This document shows, one piece after another, positions 14,898 to 14,935 of a stretch of 14,935 bases of DNA (position 1 is the stretch's first letter; each line of letters opens with the position of its first letter). The position numbers and the translations under genes were made by a program. This stretch comes from CBFDBT01 sp965603115 (lineage in GTDB: Bacteria > Pseudomonadota > Alphaproteobacteria > Sphingomonadales > Kordiimonadaceae). Where the stretch lies: positions 1 through 14,935 of the forward strand of contig CBFDBT010000046.1 of NCBI GenBank assembly GCA_965603115.1. Direction: 5' to 3'. Below the pieces are notes generated by a model that was not told the origin of the DNA, made no database searches, and saw nothing but the letters and a program-made list of their open reading frames with translations.

Positions 14898-14935
14898 ATC
14901 GCTAAAATATTATTAAAGTTTGACCATTCATTTTG

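Noticed and set aside
1..14935. Defence island, prophage, CRISPR, toxin-antitoxin or biosynthetic cluster
   Set aside because: All sizeable genes are recognised backbone families, spacers are short, and no direct-repeat array, integrase, transposase or tRNA end was seen on either strand.

Overview
This window looks like ordinary chromosomal backbone from an alphaproteobacterium with moderate to low G+C (by eye in the mid-40s). The main reason is the gene order yebC-ruvC-ruvA-ruvB-ybgC-tolQ-tolR-tolA-tolB, which is typical of alphaproteobacteria. A DUF3422 gene, a PleC/DivJ-style kinase core and an NnrU-like gene fit the same group. The genus cannot be fixed from the sequence. No RNA genes, CRISPR arrays, insertion sequences, phage genes or integration sites were seen.

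Layout: (1) 1-2455 holds yaaA on the plus strand, facing an orphan MASE3-type membrane histidine kinase on the minus strand. (2) 2456-2652 is the spacer between that kinase and the ABC-F ATPase gene uup, which is transcribed the other way. (3) 2653-5854 holds uup and then a DUF3422 protein, separated by 124 bases containing three small inverted repeats. (4) 5855-5929 is a convergent spacer with a 16-base palindrome and a likely terminator hairpin. (5) 5930-7231 is a minus-strand secreted M20 metallopeptidase. (6) 7232-7420 is its divergent spacer with yebC. (7) 7421-14245 is a tightly packed nine-gene plus-strand run, yebC-ruvCAB-ybgC-tolQRAB, with several stop/start overlaps. (8) A strong stem-loop with a T-run at 14258-14282 closes that run. 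It abuts a minus-strand NnrU-family membrane protein that has a good sigma70-like promoter near the right edge.

How the genes fit together: RuvC, RuvA and RuvB form the Holliday-junction branch-migration and resolution machine. YebC is a conserved companion gene, now linked to translation of difficult sequences. YbgC, TolQ, TolR, TolA and TolB form the Tol part of the Tol-Pal envelope system, with an inner-membrane motor (TolQRA) and a periplasmic propeller (TolB). Uup acts in the cytosol on ribosomes. YaaA is linked to peroxide/iron stress. The remaining genes are a sensor kinase without an adjacent regulator, a periplasmic peptidase of unknown substrate, and two membrane proteins of poorly known role.

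I found no convincing new multi-gene system. The most notable point is that pal, the usual next gene after tolB, is absent: tolB ends in its own terminator and faces a convergent NnrU-like gene.
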